64,000 nt of DNA from Mucor racemosus. Lineage: Eukaryota > Mucoromycota > Mucoromycetes > Mucorales > Mucoraceae. This document shows positions 33,389 through 45,989 of this stretch, one piece after another; positions within the stretch are counted from its first letter, which is position 1, and each line of letters starts with the position of its first letter. The position numbers and the translations under genes were made by a program. Location: contig JAPEHQ010000013.1 in assembly GCA_027405735.1 (NCBI GenBank), positions 558,001-622,000 of the forward strand, given 5' to 3'. The notes beneath the pieces were generated by a model. That model had not been told where the DNA came from. It ran no database searches and saw nothing but the letters and a program-made list of their open reading frames with translations.

Positions 33389-35500
33389 GTAATAGTGTAT
33401 GTAATTATAATTGTATATAGTATAAATATCAATAAAAATTTAAAAATTATGTTTGTTTTTGAAAAAAAAACTGGACAGTAATCGGCCTATTATTTTTTCA
33501 CTTGTAAACGAACAACGGTTCTCTTACCTTCATAAAAAGATACAAAAGGAGAGGCTATTTTATGATTTCATTGTGTCTGTATATCATCCTTTCATTATTC
33601 TCTTGTGTTTTTTCTTCTTTTTTTACGACAACTGCTCTCAGGCTGCGAAAAACCAAAAAATTCAAATTTAAAGGATTTTGGCAACCCTTTACCATATTTC
33701 AAGATGTTTTTTTTCTCTGTGAAATCATTTTGAAGATGTTGAAGTCGATCGTCCATATTTTTTTATTCTGCAACTAGTTGAAAAAATGTGTGCATACACT
33801 CGTTGTTTTACAAATTATGCGTACTTTAGAGTTAAAACGTTTGTGCGAATTACAAACCCTCTAGTGTCTCAAAAACGCTCAAAAAACGTTCCAACATGTT
33901 GCTGAAGTATCTATAAATGATCCTGAACAGTTTTTAGACATTTTCAGGATCATAAAAAAATCGATGATTTTGACCGATTTTCCATGAGGTATCCCTCATG
34001 GAAATCTGAAGAAATCAGTTTTTGCAATTTTTCACCTCAAAATCGACATTTTTTACTAAAGTAAATTATAGTACAAAATCATCGTATAAGCAAGATCTGT
34101 CATACCCAAGTATTAGTTTGGATGTTTATTATTCTAAAAATAGACTTTTGTGGCGAAAATCAATTTGTTTTTCCATGATAGTTACTCAAATAAACATCCG
34201 ATTTTATTGAAATTAATGTCATTGCATAGGGTGTCAAAATATGTACCGATAAGCTTAGAGCTCAAAAGATGTACAACTACTTTTGTTTTAACAAAAATGT
34301 CAAAAAACAAAATTGGGATGTCAAAAAGTTCCAAAATGAATCATTTGAAAAATAAATGATTTAAATGCCGCCACGCCAAAACCATTCCTTGATAAATTTC
34401 GACCTTTTTGAGGTACTAAAATATTGCTTCTCGCCCAAAAATACAAGGTTTTTTTATTCCGTTAGCCTTAAGATATTTTCTAACATATGGTGCATTATCT
34501 GAAATCATTTGATTCAAAATTAATTAATGAAAACATGGCGCGCTCCGATTTTGAACTTTTGAACCACACTTTTGGTTTCAGGTTATCTTTTGCCTGTTTT
34601 AACTAAAATCTAGCTTTCATATTGAATCGAGAAACAAAATATCAGAATTCAAAGAAAAGAGTGAAGCTAAAACGATAAAACGACATATCACAAAAATAAC
34701 ATCTGTCGATATGAAAACCTGTTTTCATCAAATTGTTCAACAATGATAATAGAAAAGGCGAAAAAAAAAGCAAAAACCAGATGATTTTAAGCCCAAATTT
34801 ACACAAATATTTATGATTAAACAAGAAGAAAGCTAGTCCTGATTCAATTATAAGTTGTACAATACCAACATTCAAAGCCGCAGAAATATCCAGTTCCCAT
34901 GTTTCTTTCAATGCTCTCCTTGAAACAGTCATTATGAATGGGTTTGTTTGGTCCAATTCATTAAATAACCGATTAAAAAATTTTTTTTTATCGAAATTGT
35001 CTATAAAAAAAGACCAAAAGTAATCAATTTATTAGTTTCCTTACTTCATATAAAACAAGTTTCGAATATTGCAAGTTTGCTGAATAATCGGTATATCTTT
35101 TCCTGAACGAAACAAGAAAGGTTAAGCTTGGCTTTATAATACTGATCACTCCTTTTTCTTATGAGTGAAAAGTTTCGCGGTCAATCGAAATTTTTTATGA
35201 TTATAATAATAACTTGAAATGAAAAAAAAATATAGAAAAGTTTATACAGAAACAAATCAATCTTGTGATTGATATAATTTTTCGTATTATAAAATCTTGT
35301 ATATAAAAAAAACATACATATTCTCACGCTAATTGGGTCAAGCATTACATGCAGCCTATTTAAAATGAGGATTACATTGTGCCAAACATGGAGATAGAGA
35401 GAGAGAGAGAGTGATAGAGAGGAGATACAGGCAGACAAAAGAATCGTAAACGTCAGGGTGATACAAATCGTTTCAAATAGTTTATTTTATGGTATAATCA

Positions 35501-35552
<52 letters not shown>

Positions 35553-36062
35553 TCCCCTTCCTTCTCTCTACTCCTACGCCCCTCCCCTTGATTGAAAAAG
35601 AAAAAGAATATGCAAGATCAAGCTAGAATATACATTAGATGAGCTGAGATTTAATCGTTTGGGATTTCTTCCTGACAGGGTCATTTAAATACACAACTCC
35701 CTTTTGCATCTCTTTTAAATAGATTTTACTAAAACGCCTTGAAAGTAAAAAAAAAAAATAGATGAGATGAGTATAGTCCATGTCTGGATAATCCAATACT
35801 AAATTTACGGAGGGTCAATTGTACAAGGAAAAAAAATGTAACCACAAAACTCAAGGTGACGCACTCTTTCCCCAAGCAGTTTTGCCTTGCTTTTTCTGTA
35901 TGCTTTTTTTTTTTTTTTTTTTTTTTTTTTTCTTTTAACCCTCTTCTTTTTTAAATAAAAAGAAGGAAAAAAATCTATTCTTTTACTTTTTACTCTTTTT
36001 TTCCTTTATAACCAAAAAAAAAAAAAAAAAAAAGAAACCAACAATTAAAGATACCAATCAAC
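33389..36062. other. Long intergenic region with simple repeats
   Basis: About 2.7 kb with no convincing gene. It contains a GA tract (35395-35411), a (CT)19 tract (35511-35548), a run of 28 T (35904-35931) and a run of 20 A (36014-36033) leading to the next gene's ATG. The poly(dA:dT) tracts probably form a nucleosome-poor promoter for the gene at 36063. Around 34550 lies the inverted copy of a 15-base word also present at about 6896. Confidence 0.6.
35511..35548 (+). repeat. (CT)19 microsatellite
   Basis: Uninterrupted CT dinucleotides. A GA tract lies about 100 bp upstream at 35395-35411, so the two could pair on one strand. Confidence 0.95.
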
Positions 36063-37148
36063 ATGGCAACAAGCAATCGTTATGAATTCCAACCTCCTAT
36101 GAACATGCATGCTATCCGTAGTAATATAATGCAACGTATCAAGCAACGAAACGAATATAGCAAACAGCCTTTGACTCCTCCTTCCAGTATTGCGTCTAAA
36201 CAGGAAATACAATATCTTTCTTTAGATAACGGTTTACCTTCTCCTCCTATTGAATCTTTTACTTTTGATGATGAAGATGATTCTACTACTTTTGAAATGG
36301 CTACTTCGTCTAATAATGATTTACCAGATTCTCCTCCATCCCCTGTCATGTCTTTATCTAAATCTTCTTCTTCTTCCTCTTGTTCATTATCAGCAACAGA
36401 ATTTGAATCTTCTGATGCTATTCGTGAAAAAATTAGAATTTTAAAAGAAGAAAAGCATCGTTTATTCCAAACAATGAAAGATTTGTTATCTCAACCAGCA
36501 CAAATACCAACACAGCAGCAACAATCTAGTGTTGCTCTTGATAGTATCGATGAAAAGCCTATTACCACACATCAACCAAATGCAAAACCTGTGGTGGAAA
36601 GATCAAGGTCGCAAAGTAGAGATAATAGTCTAAAATCAAGGCCTATTATAAGATCACGTAGTATTAGTCACACTGAATTCAGTAGACCGATATCTCGGTA
36701 CAATAATTATTATCATGAACATAGGTCTCCACCTAGATTCTATGGAAATGATAATCGAAATTATCCTTATAATAGCAATCGTTCATCATATCCTCACACA
36801 TCATTACAACAATCTCAAAATCAAAATGCATCATCTTCATCTTCAACATCTCCTTCTTTAAATATGGTAAGTTTTATACAATTATTTAGTGTGTGTGTGA
36901 AATGCTAATATCTTGTTTAGTCTCGTCGTGTACTCAATAGCAATAATATCAACAACAACAACAACAATAACATTAATAACAACAACTCCTCGTATGTATC
37001 ATCACGATCACAGCTTGCAGGTAGACCTTCTTCTTCTTCTTCTTCTGCTGCTGCTGCTGTTATTGCTTCTGCTTCTGCTTCTGCTTCAACATCGACTACT
37101 TTTCGTCCATTAAATCGTCCTTCTTCTGATAGACATTCAAGGTACTAA
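36063..37148 (+). CDS. Low-complexity Ser/Asn-rich protein, unknown function
   Basis: Predicted 343 residues from two exons, 36063-36866 and 36921-37148 (GTAAGT...TTTAG). No domain is recognised. Visible are SP/PP-rich pieces (PLTPPSS; LPSPPIES; LPDSPPSPV) that look like proline-directed phosphorylation sites, a short coiled coil (AIREKIRILKEEKHRLFQTM), Ser/Arg runs (RSRSQSRDNS; RSRSISH) and a C-terminus of Asn, Ser and Ala runs. The strong poly-T and poly-A tracts upstream and the consistent codon pattern in exon 1 support a real gene. It may be a disordered regulatory protein; nothing more can be said. It converges with the BAR-SH3 gene. Confidence 0.65.
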
Positions 37149-37722
37149 TTACGAAAAGGAAGAACAAGAAAAAAGCATGCATTTAGACACAACATTTTAT
37201 ATTTATTGAGAAAATTTATATTATATCATCGAACCCTCCCATCTCCCTTTCTTTATTTTACTATACGAATATTTTATATATATAAATCCTCCCTTTTTTT
37301 TTTTCTTGTCCTTCTCCCCTCTTTCCTCTCCCATCAGGGTGTACAAACTTCACAATTGTACTTTTATTATTATTGCTTTCTAGTTTCATTTTTATTATTA
37401 AAAAAAAAAAGGGGGTTGTATATAGATTCTTTATATATAAAATTTACGCAAAAAAAAAAACATTCATTTAATAAAATAAAGAAAAATTTACTTATCATGA
37501 TCAACAAGTAGTATATTTTGTGATTGAAAAATGGTAATTGGGGTCGTTAGGTTGTGTTTGTGGCGTACAGTGTACTACATTAAATATTGTTTGTTTCTAT
37601 TAATTTCAAATATATGATATGATTATTGCTTTGCCTGCCTTTTCTCCCTATGTTTGATAATCCCCTTCTGTCTCTCCTTCCTTTCTTTTTAATATATACT
37701 TTTAGATTTATATATGTTTATT
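37149..37722. other. Convergent 3' spacer
   Basis: 574 bp between two converging stops. It is T-rich, with A runs at 37400-37410 and 37452-37461 and ATAAA-type signals for both genes. No frame of note. Confidence 0.5.
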
Positions 37723-40043
37723 TTAAAAATGTTTATGGAAACAATTATTACAATGTCCTTTTTTAAATATATTTGCTGTAAATTCAGAGCATCCACAATC
37801 ACCACAATTAGGTGTACCAGACTCAAAATAATTGTCGTTATTGATTGGATGCATCTGTTGAGGTGTAGAAGGTGCTGTACGTACACCAGATGGCTTCATC
37901 GAAGTATTTGAACTTCTAGTTGTTGACATTACAGGCGGTGTACGTGAACTAGGTGGAGGTGGGGGTGGTGCTCTTTTATAAGGCTGAGGAACTGGTGAAC
38001 TACCAGGTGAATTTAAATTACTAGTTGTGGCAGATAATGTACGAGAGGGTTGATTTGGTCGAATATAAGAAAATCCTCTTGCATTATTTGTTGCTGCTGC
38101 TGCGGCTGCTGGATTTGATGTTCGATTGTTATCTTCAAATGGAGATGCACCATTATGATAACCATTTGTAGACTCTTTGGTATAATGCTCTTCTTCTTCT
38201 TCTTCTTCTTCTTGTACAGGATGCTCAGGAATATAATTATTATATTGTTGAGTAGAGCTTGATTGAGACAAAACAGGTCTTGCTGGCATAGGTGGTCCAG
38301 CACTACTAATGCCGCTAACAATAACGAGTTCTGTATAATTTACAGGGAAAATACCTCGACGAACAAATCCATTTGATTCAGTTACTTCTCCCAACCACCA
38401 TCCTTCATCCACTTCTTCAATAACCTGAATTAAATCACCTATACGGAAAGAAAGTTCATCTGCATTATTTCCTCCAAAATCATAAATTGCCTTTCTTTGA
38501 TTATCATTGTTGGAAGCTTGTGCTACGATCAATATCAGATTAATTTACTGTAAATTATCGTTTAAGCCGACTTACATTGTCTTCTTGGTAATACAGGTGG
38601 TGCTGGTGGAGGTGTTGCACGACTGGAAGGAATAGTAATATCATCACGATCACTAAATGAAGAATTCTTACGACTTGGAATACGTCTTGCAGATGTATCT
38701 GTGCTTGGATTTCTACTAATAGAAAGCTTTCTTGGTGCAAGAGTAGCAGCAGCTGCAATAGTGTTTACCGATGATCTAATAATATTATCATCTCCTGTTG
38801 AATTATTGCTTGATGTACGGGATAAACCAGTTTGAGTACGTCTTGGTGGTTGACGAACTGTACCATTTGCCATTGGTTGATTCCAATTGGCTCTCACATC
38901 ATTTAATGCCTCCAATGAACGAGTAAAGTAATCAAATTGGATTTGTAAAAAGTTCTCTAATGCTTCACAATGTTCGTCCTACAATCACATAATTAATAAT
39001 CTTCTCCATTTTGCCGGTTGGTTTTCTTTTTTTTTTTTACCTCGAATTCTTGTAAGGTAGCCATCTTTTGAATCACATCATACTCAGAATCCTCGTACTT
39101 CATTTTAGCAGCTTGCATTTCTTGTTCTAAATCGGGTTTCTCCTTTTTGGATTTTTGTAAACGAACTAATTTAGAGTCGTAATCCAATCGACGAGACTCT
39201 AACTTTTTACGAAGTGCTTGATATTCTTTAAATTGAGCTAGACCTTCGTCTAACTTTTCCATATAGTTGGTCTTTAATGTATCAGCGTAATCTTCTTGAT
39301 AAGAAGCTAATCTCGATTGAGATTGACCAAAATTAACCATAGCAATGCCTTTATCGATACAGTTAGTTTTCAATCTAAACGTTTTATAATTTCTCAATAG
39401 ACTTACCTAATGGTGTGTCATCTGTAAATTCATTACCATAGTTACCCATACAAACACCAACAATATCACTGGGCAAACGTTTTGATTTGTTATCCTCGGG
39501 AGAGATCTTTCTCTTTAATAATTGGCCATGCATGATCGCAGCAGAAGCGTGTAACTTTTCATATGCAACACGCTTTCTCTCTATTTCAACCTCCAAACGT
39601 TGAAAATCTTCAGTTTGCAAAGTTGTCTTTGCAGAACCAAATTTCTCGCCTGTCCACTATAAGAAAAAATGTTAATATAAGTACATTAATGATCTCAATC
39701 AATCTCCCTTAATTTGTGCACAACTCCGATGTAAAACATGGAAAAGTCTGGATCTGCATTTATTCCAAAATGATAAAAATGCAATAGAAATATAAAATCA
39801 GGGCGTAAAAGTATTTCATATGATAAAACAGTAAATTCAATTTTGATATTCATATTGAATAATCAAAACAAAATAAAAAACTGATTGTATAAGAAATGTT
39901 TCACGGCCATCAATTATCAGGGTTTAAAATCCTCACTAACCAAACTAAAAATAACCAAAAACATACACACACACACGAACTCGAAAATAAATAAACAAAA
40001 TGTAATGTCTTACCTGCTTGAGTTTACCAATATTCTTGATCAT
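37723..40043 (-). CDS. BAR-SH3 membrane-remodelling protein with Cys-rich tail
   Basis: Predicted 596 residues from five exons: 40043-40014, 39656-39407, 39348-39041, 38978-38576, 38522-37723. The third exon's acceptor (ATAAAG) is backed by a CTAAC branch site. Residues about 10-250 form an endophilin/amphiphysin-type BAR domain (WTGEKFGSAKTTL; EVEIERKRVAYEKLH; helix MAAKMKYEDSEYDV-like), which bends membranes in endocytosis. A Ser/Arg- and Pro-rich linker leads to an SH3 domain at about 342-398 (AIYDF; DELSFRIGD; EGWWLGEV; GIFPVNYTEL). After a long disordered region with Glu, Ala and Pro runs (APPPPPPSS), the protein ends with a compact Cys/His cluster (CGDCGC, then GHCNNCFHKH) that could bind zinc. 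It resembles the fungal BAR-SH3 adaptors acting at actin patches. Confidence 0.92.
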
Positions 40044-41028
40044 CTTTTGGTATTATTATATATTCAAATCAAGAAAAAATTTGAAAAAATAAATAAGAAA
40101 AAAAGAAAGAAGAAAAGAAGGAAGTAAGAAAGGATGATTTTTTTATAGATTCAAATGGGAATACGGAATCAGAAAATTACAATACATGGAATCAATGTAA
40201 CTGGATTTTCTTGTATAAATATCAGCTTGGGACACTACTGCCATGTATCTTTAAGTGCTTTATCATGAAATCCAAGAATAGATCCCATCCCATTAATTTA
40301 TCGCTTTTACACCATCATGCCATCGTCAATGCTTGGGTTGTGCCTTTAATCTTCAGTGTTACATTGCCCATTCATCCCACTTTTCTATTCTAGATGCTGT
40401 ATCATAAATTACAACCTATTTTAAGATACAAGCAATAACATTAAATCATCAAACCTTCTCCTTTTTTTCATTAAAATAGCCATGTTTATTTCATCAAAAC
40501 TATAATCCCTGATTAACTTTTTAATTTATTATTCTGATTTAGATTTAACCAATGAACCAAAAAAAAAAAAAGTTCTCTTGGCTGTAAAACATTAATCTGT
40601 CACTCAAAATAGTCATCGTTATTATCTTTGAAGGATTCTTACACATGTTTGAAACCTTAATATTACGTAAACCAAACTTTGTATGTGTTGCGCAACATTT
40701 TTGCTTTATGCTAATATTTTTGGTTTCGCTAAATACTTTTGACAAAAGCTTCATTAAATCATCTTGTTTTCAAAAGATCATTTTTGTATGCAAAATCACC
40801 GCTATACACATCTCTTGAAGCCAAAAACGTCATGCCTACATTGTCACACAAACAAAACAAGGAAATTGTTTGTAAATATGATACGGTAACCCGTCCATCG
40901 AGCTCAAGCTGATACATTAAGTCTGTTACAACCATCAACCCCTTAAAATTGGTTTTTTCATTTTTTTTTTTTTTTTTTTTTAGTATTTTCTTCCCTTATT
41001 ACTTTTTACTCTCTTTAGGTTTTGAATA
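40044..41028. promoter_or_regulatory. Divergent promoter region, BAR-SH3 and VPH1
   Basis: About 1 kb between head-to-head genes. A run of about 20 T (40964-40981) followed by a CT/T-rich stretch precedes the VPH1 ATG. No frame with coding character was seen. Confidence 0.5.
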
Positions 41029-43936
41029 ATGACAATCAGCCATGCAACACTCTTCCGTTCGGAAGAGATGTCACTTATTCAACTGTTCATACCAGCCGAA
41101 GTTGCACATACATGTGTAGCTGAGTTGGGAGAACTTGGCAAAGTGCAATTCAGAGACGTATGATTTAATATTCATAGCAAACGCGATTTAATAACCAAAA
41201 TTATATAGTTGAACCCTAGTGTCAATGCATTTCAACGTACATTTGTATCTGAAATAAGAAAATTGGATGAAATGGAAAGACAATGCAGTAAGATTTATTT
41301 TTTGATTTCATCGTATCTGAAACATTTTGTTAAATGGCCTCCTTCTTTTTCTAGGATTTTTTCAGGCACAAATAGAAAAATCAAACATACCATTTCAAGT
41401 CGTTGAGCCTGATACACAAGATTCAAGCGCTCGTACAGCACAAGAAATTGATGATTTAGAAGAAAGTCTAAAAGATCATGAAGTGCGTATTACTCAAATG
41501 AATAATTCATATGAAACATTATTACATCGCAACTTGCAATTGACTGAACTCCGTCATGTATTGAAAGAATCCTCTGTATTCTTTGAACAGGTAAAGATGA
41601 TGCTTACATCATTCACAGATCAAGAACTCAACATATTTATAGGCGGAATCAAGAAACCAATTACAACAATCAGATATCGTTAATACTTCTGCTACAGCAC
41701 CACTATTATCTTCAAATGATGATGAGGAAGAAGGTGAAAACATTCAAGAAGATACAGGCCATATTGATAACTTGGGTTATGTAACTGGTGTTATTCCAAG
41801 AGAGAAAATGCAGATATTTGAACGTGTACTCTGGAGAATATTGCGTGGTAATCTATACATGAATTTTGCTGAAATTCATGACGATATCATTGATCCTACT
41901 GATATCAATAAAAAAGTGCAAAAGAACGTATTTGCTATTTTCGCTCATGGTCAAGAAGTTATCAATAAAATCAAAAAGATTACAGAGAGTATGGGTGGTA
42001 CTCTTTATACTGTAGATGATGCTAGTGATAAAAGACGTGAGGCATTTGCCGAGGTAACATCTCGTATCCAAGATATGGATGTTGTGAGTATTACAAACAA
42101 AACAAGTTTAGACATATTTATTTACATTTCGTAACATTTTAGGTACTCTCTCAAACCAACGATACTCGCCAGAATGAGCTACTCAATGTTGCCGATAACC
42201 TCAGTGCTTGGTTTACCACTGTTCGTAAAGAAAAGGGTATTTATCATACCATGAATTTGTTCAATTACGATGTAAATCGTAAATGCCTGATTGCTGAAGG
42301 CTGGTGTGCCAAGAATGATACACCTATTGTTAATCTTGCTCTCAAAAATGCCATTGAATCATCTGGCACTAATATGCCATCTGTATTTACTGAACTTGAG
42401 ACAAAGAGAAAGCCTCCAACCTATCACAAAACCAACAAATTCACTGAAGGCTTCCAAAACATTATTGATGCCTATGGCATTGCTCGTTACCGTGAAGTTA
42501 ACCCTGGTCTCTTTACAATTATCTCTTTTCCATTCTTGTTTGCCATCATGTTTGGCGATATTGGTCATGGCTTTTTGATGCTTTGCTTTGCTCTTTACTT
42601 GGTTTTAAATGAAAAGAAATTAGCTAATGTCAAGGATGAAATCTTTACCATGTTCTTTAGTGGTCGATACATGATGTTGATGATGGCTATCTTTTCTATT
42701 TTTACAGGCTGCATCTACAATGATATCTTTTCTCTGTCTCTCAATATATTCAAATCTGGTTTTGATCTTTCTGCAAATTATACTTCTTTTGAAACGGTTG
42801 AAGGAATTCCAAATGGCAATGTTTACGCTTTTGGATTTGACCCTGCTTGGCATGGTTCTGAAAACTTTCTTTTGTTTTCTAATTCTTACAAAATGAAACA
42901 AGCTATTATTATTGGTGTCATTCATGTAAGTTTATGCAGTATTCATCGTAATTGATTGTGTGTAGTAACACATATTTTTAGATGTCTTTTGCTATTTGCT
43001 TGAATGTATTTAACCACGTCTATTACGGCAAGAGTATCTTTGTTTGGCTTGAATTCTTACCACAAATTTTATTCATGGAGTCTGTATTTGGTTATCTCAT
43101 CTTTTGCATCATGTACAAATGGAGCGTCAATTGGTGGGAGCTTGACAGTCAAGGAAATCATATTCATAATTCACCTCCCAACCTCCTTAATATGCTGATT
43201 TACATGTTCTTGACACCTGGTAAAGTTGATCCACAAGATCAACTTTATAAAGGCCAGGGCACAGTTCAATTGGTTTTAATTCTGGTTGCTCTTGTTTGTG
43301 TACCTTGGATGTGGTTTGCTAAGCCATACTACCTTAAAGTGCAACATGAAAAACAACAATATCATGCTCTTTCAGAATCGAATGATCCTGAATCACCTGG
43401 TCAGTCAACAGCTGTTGCTGACATTGATGATGAAGAGGAAGAAGAAGAGGTAAACTTCATTTTTTAATTGTTAGTATTTACCCGTTTTACTAAATAGCTT
43501 GCAGTTTGAATTCAGCGAAGAGATGATCCATCAGACAATTCATACCATTGAATTCTGTCTCAATTGTATCTCAAATACTGCTTCCTATCTTCGTCTCTGG
43601 GCTTTGTCATTAGCTCATGCTCGTAAGTACTGTTATCAGTTGATGCAAACGTATGCTAATATTTTGATTTTCTTTATAACAGAGTTATCAAGTGTGCTGT
43701 GGGACATGACACTCAAGATTTGGTTCAACTTTACAGGACCTATTGCTGTCGCAGGTTTAGTTATCGGGTTTGCAATGTGGTTTGTGTTGACCATTGGTAT
43801 TTTGTTGTGCATGGAGGGTTTATCTGCATTCTTGCACGCCCTGCGTTTACATTGGGTTGAGTTTGATGGTAAATTTTATATGGGTGATGGTGTCAAATTC
43901 GAGCCATTTTCTTTTAGTACATTACTCGCAGATTAG
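41029..43936 (+). CDS. VPH1: V-ATPase V0 subunit a (Vph1/Stv1)
   Basis: Predicted 835 residues, the usual length, from eight exons: 41029-41157, 41209-41287, 41355-41590, 41643-42083, 42143-42925, 42982-43449, 43505-43622, 43683-43936. Subunit a carries protons through the V0 sector into vacuole or Golgi lumen and anchors the stator. The N-terminal cytosolic half starts with the family motif [17 protein letters not shown] and has FVAGVI-like text ([20 protein letters not shown]). The membrane half starts [15 protein letters not shown], continues with several transmembrane helices, and has the essential proton-path Arg at residue 742 in [18 protein letters not shown]. An acidic loop ([10 protein letters not shown]) sits just before exon 7. 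Exon 7 uses the second of two nearby AG acceptors; the first would bring a stop. AATAAA follows the stop. Confidence 0.97.
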
Positions 43937-44405
43937 GGTTTAGTTCAATAAAAAAAAACTGTATTGCTGCCACAAAATAGGCCCTTTATTACGACATACG
44001 TACAGCCAAATAGCAACAGTGTTCATTTTTGTTGGCTAAATAAATGAACTACACATATATAAGATAAAGCTACAGTTATATTAAATATGCATATAAATTT
44101 TCGATCATGCAAAATTTTACTGAAAATACCCCAAATACGATATTTTTTTTTAATGAGTTACCCTTTGTCCTTTTGTACTAATCTGGAGCTCCACTTCGGT
44201 CATAACTATTTGTTTAATCACATACAACAATGTATAAAGATTTACAGTAATAAGCTTGAATCAAGTGGGTACAGCATCGTTAATTCTTGAAAAAGTTCTC
44301 ACATACTGTATTATCAAATCTCTTATTTTTAAGACTTACAAGGCTTATAAGCGGAATATTAATTTCAAAAATTATTCTTGTCCCAGATCATCAATTTTGA
44401 CATTT

Positions 44406-44799
44406 GATCTGAAACGAAAAATAGAAAAAAAAAAAAAAAAAAAAAACTGTTGTTATGTTAGGTATGCCAGGTGTATGGCCATAATCATTTGTTTGTTTAC
44501 CACTCTTTTTTTTTGTATATATAAGTCTGGTAATTGTGTAATGACCTTTCTTTTCTCTTGTCTGTTCAAGAATCTAAAAAGTGTCATTGCAGGTAATTCA
44601 TTTTTGTCAATAAATAAACGTCTGTTCAAGAATCTAAAAAGTGTCATTGCAGTTGCAATATTTAAGTTAAACAGATCAAACATTCTCAAAACTCTTCAAA
44701 TTTATAAACTCTAAACCTTGTCCCTTTTGAATCTTCATTACCAATTCTATTCATTTCCAAATTACTGATAAAAACAACCAAAGATTTTACCCCCGCAAC
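44406..44799. mobile_element. Insertion private to the left arm (~394 bp)
   Basis: Absent from the right arm and from segment A. It is flanked by a candidate 6-bp duplication ACATTT (44400-44405 and 44800-44805). It has a run of 22 A at 44425-44446 near one end and two identical 33-bp units at 44560-44592 and 44620-44652. No coding capacity or tRNA-like head was seen, so the class is unknown. Confidence 0.55.
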
Positions 44800-45547
44800 A
44801 CATTTTTTGATTTTTTTTTTTCTGATTTTGCAAATCTAGAGTTAATTATACTACCAATCATGAAAACAAAAAATATATACATATGCAGAATTTAGCGCTC
44901 TATTTGCTCAATAAAAAATAACAAAAGTTTTTATTGCAAAATATTACATGAAAATCATTTAATCAAAAAACCGTTTTTGGGCCAAAAATGCTAAGTTTCA
45001 TTACTTAACATTTAATATTAAGCTTCTATAAAATGTGTATTAGTCATGGCTACAATTTTCTCTCACAATGTAGTATATTTAAACGTTGATTTTGGTATCA
45101 AAATTTGATTTTTCTGTTTTTTGATCAAAATCATGAGTGTTGGTAAGGATAAAATGAGCTTTAAAAATGTCCGCTACAAAGTCTGAATTTTCAGACTGTA
45201 CGTGGTTAAATATAAGAAAAGTTTAAAAAAACGGCTTTTTTATTTAAAACTTAGATATATACCATAGTATAAGAGACTTAGCCGTTCAACCTTGCTCTGC
45301 TCAATTACGGCGTCGCTCTACGGGCTTGCTTTCGCAATTTTTTAATGAATGTATGATATGATAGACGGTTTTTCTTGTAGAAAAATGTAGGTTTCTATGA
45401 TAACAGATATTGCCTATTTTGTTTAGTTTATAGGTTGATGCGCTGTAATTCTGCTTTTACATTGGCTGAAATGTGCAATTTAGCAAGGTTTTAATTGCGC
45501 TAAATAATGTAAAGCCTTGAAAATTTTTTTATACGTGTGTTGTTTCT

Positions 45548-45989
45548 TGTTGTAAATGTATGTAATAAAGAAAAATAAGTACGTGAGAATTGGTCAATCT
45601 TTTTTAAACATAAAAATGAGATGGGGAAATCAAATGAAGGGTGGATGCCTACTGCTATTTATATTTGATTTAAGGATTGCTTACACACCTGTCTAGAACA
45701 GTGTTCTCATACTAAAATTTAGTTTCAATCCTCACTTATGCTAATGTAATTATATTCAGATATAGATGATCAGTCTAAAGTCTTTAGTTGCTCTTGGCAA
45801 CACTAATTATTAATATTCTCTATTTTCTATCTTTTATTGTAAGTCTAGATTATCAGAACTTAGCTTATGTGATTATCAAGGTAATCATTTACAGTGTTTA
45901 TATGACACATATGCTAAATATGTTAAGGTATAGCTTATTGTCATATTTAAACTACAATTTAAGGTACATTTATATATGCAAATAAAACA
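45548..45989 (-). mobile_element. Solo LTR-like insertion in the left arm
   Basis: Mirror copy of 54941-55382, same 442-bp length. See that entry for the boundary evidence. Confidence 0.6.
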
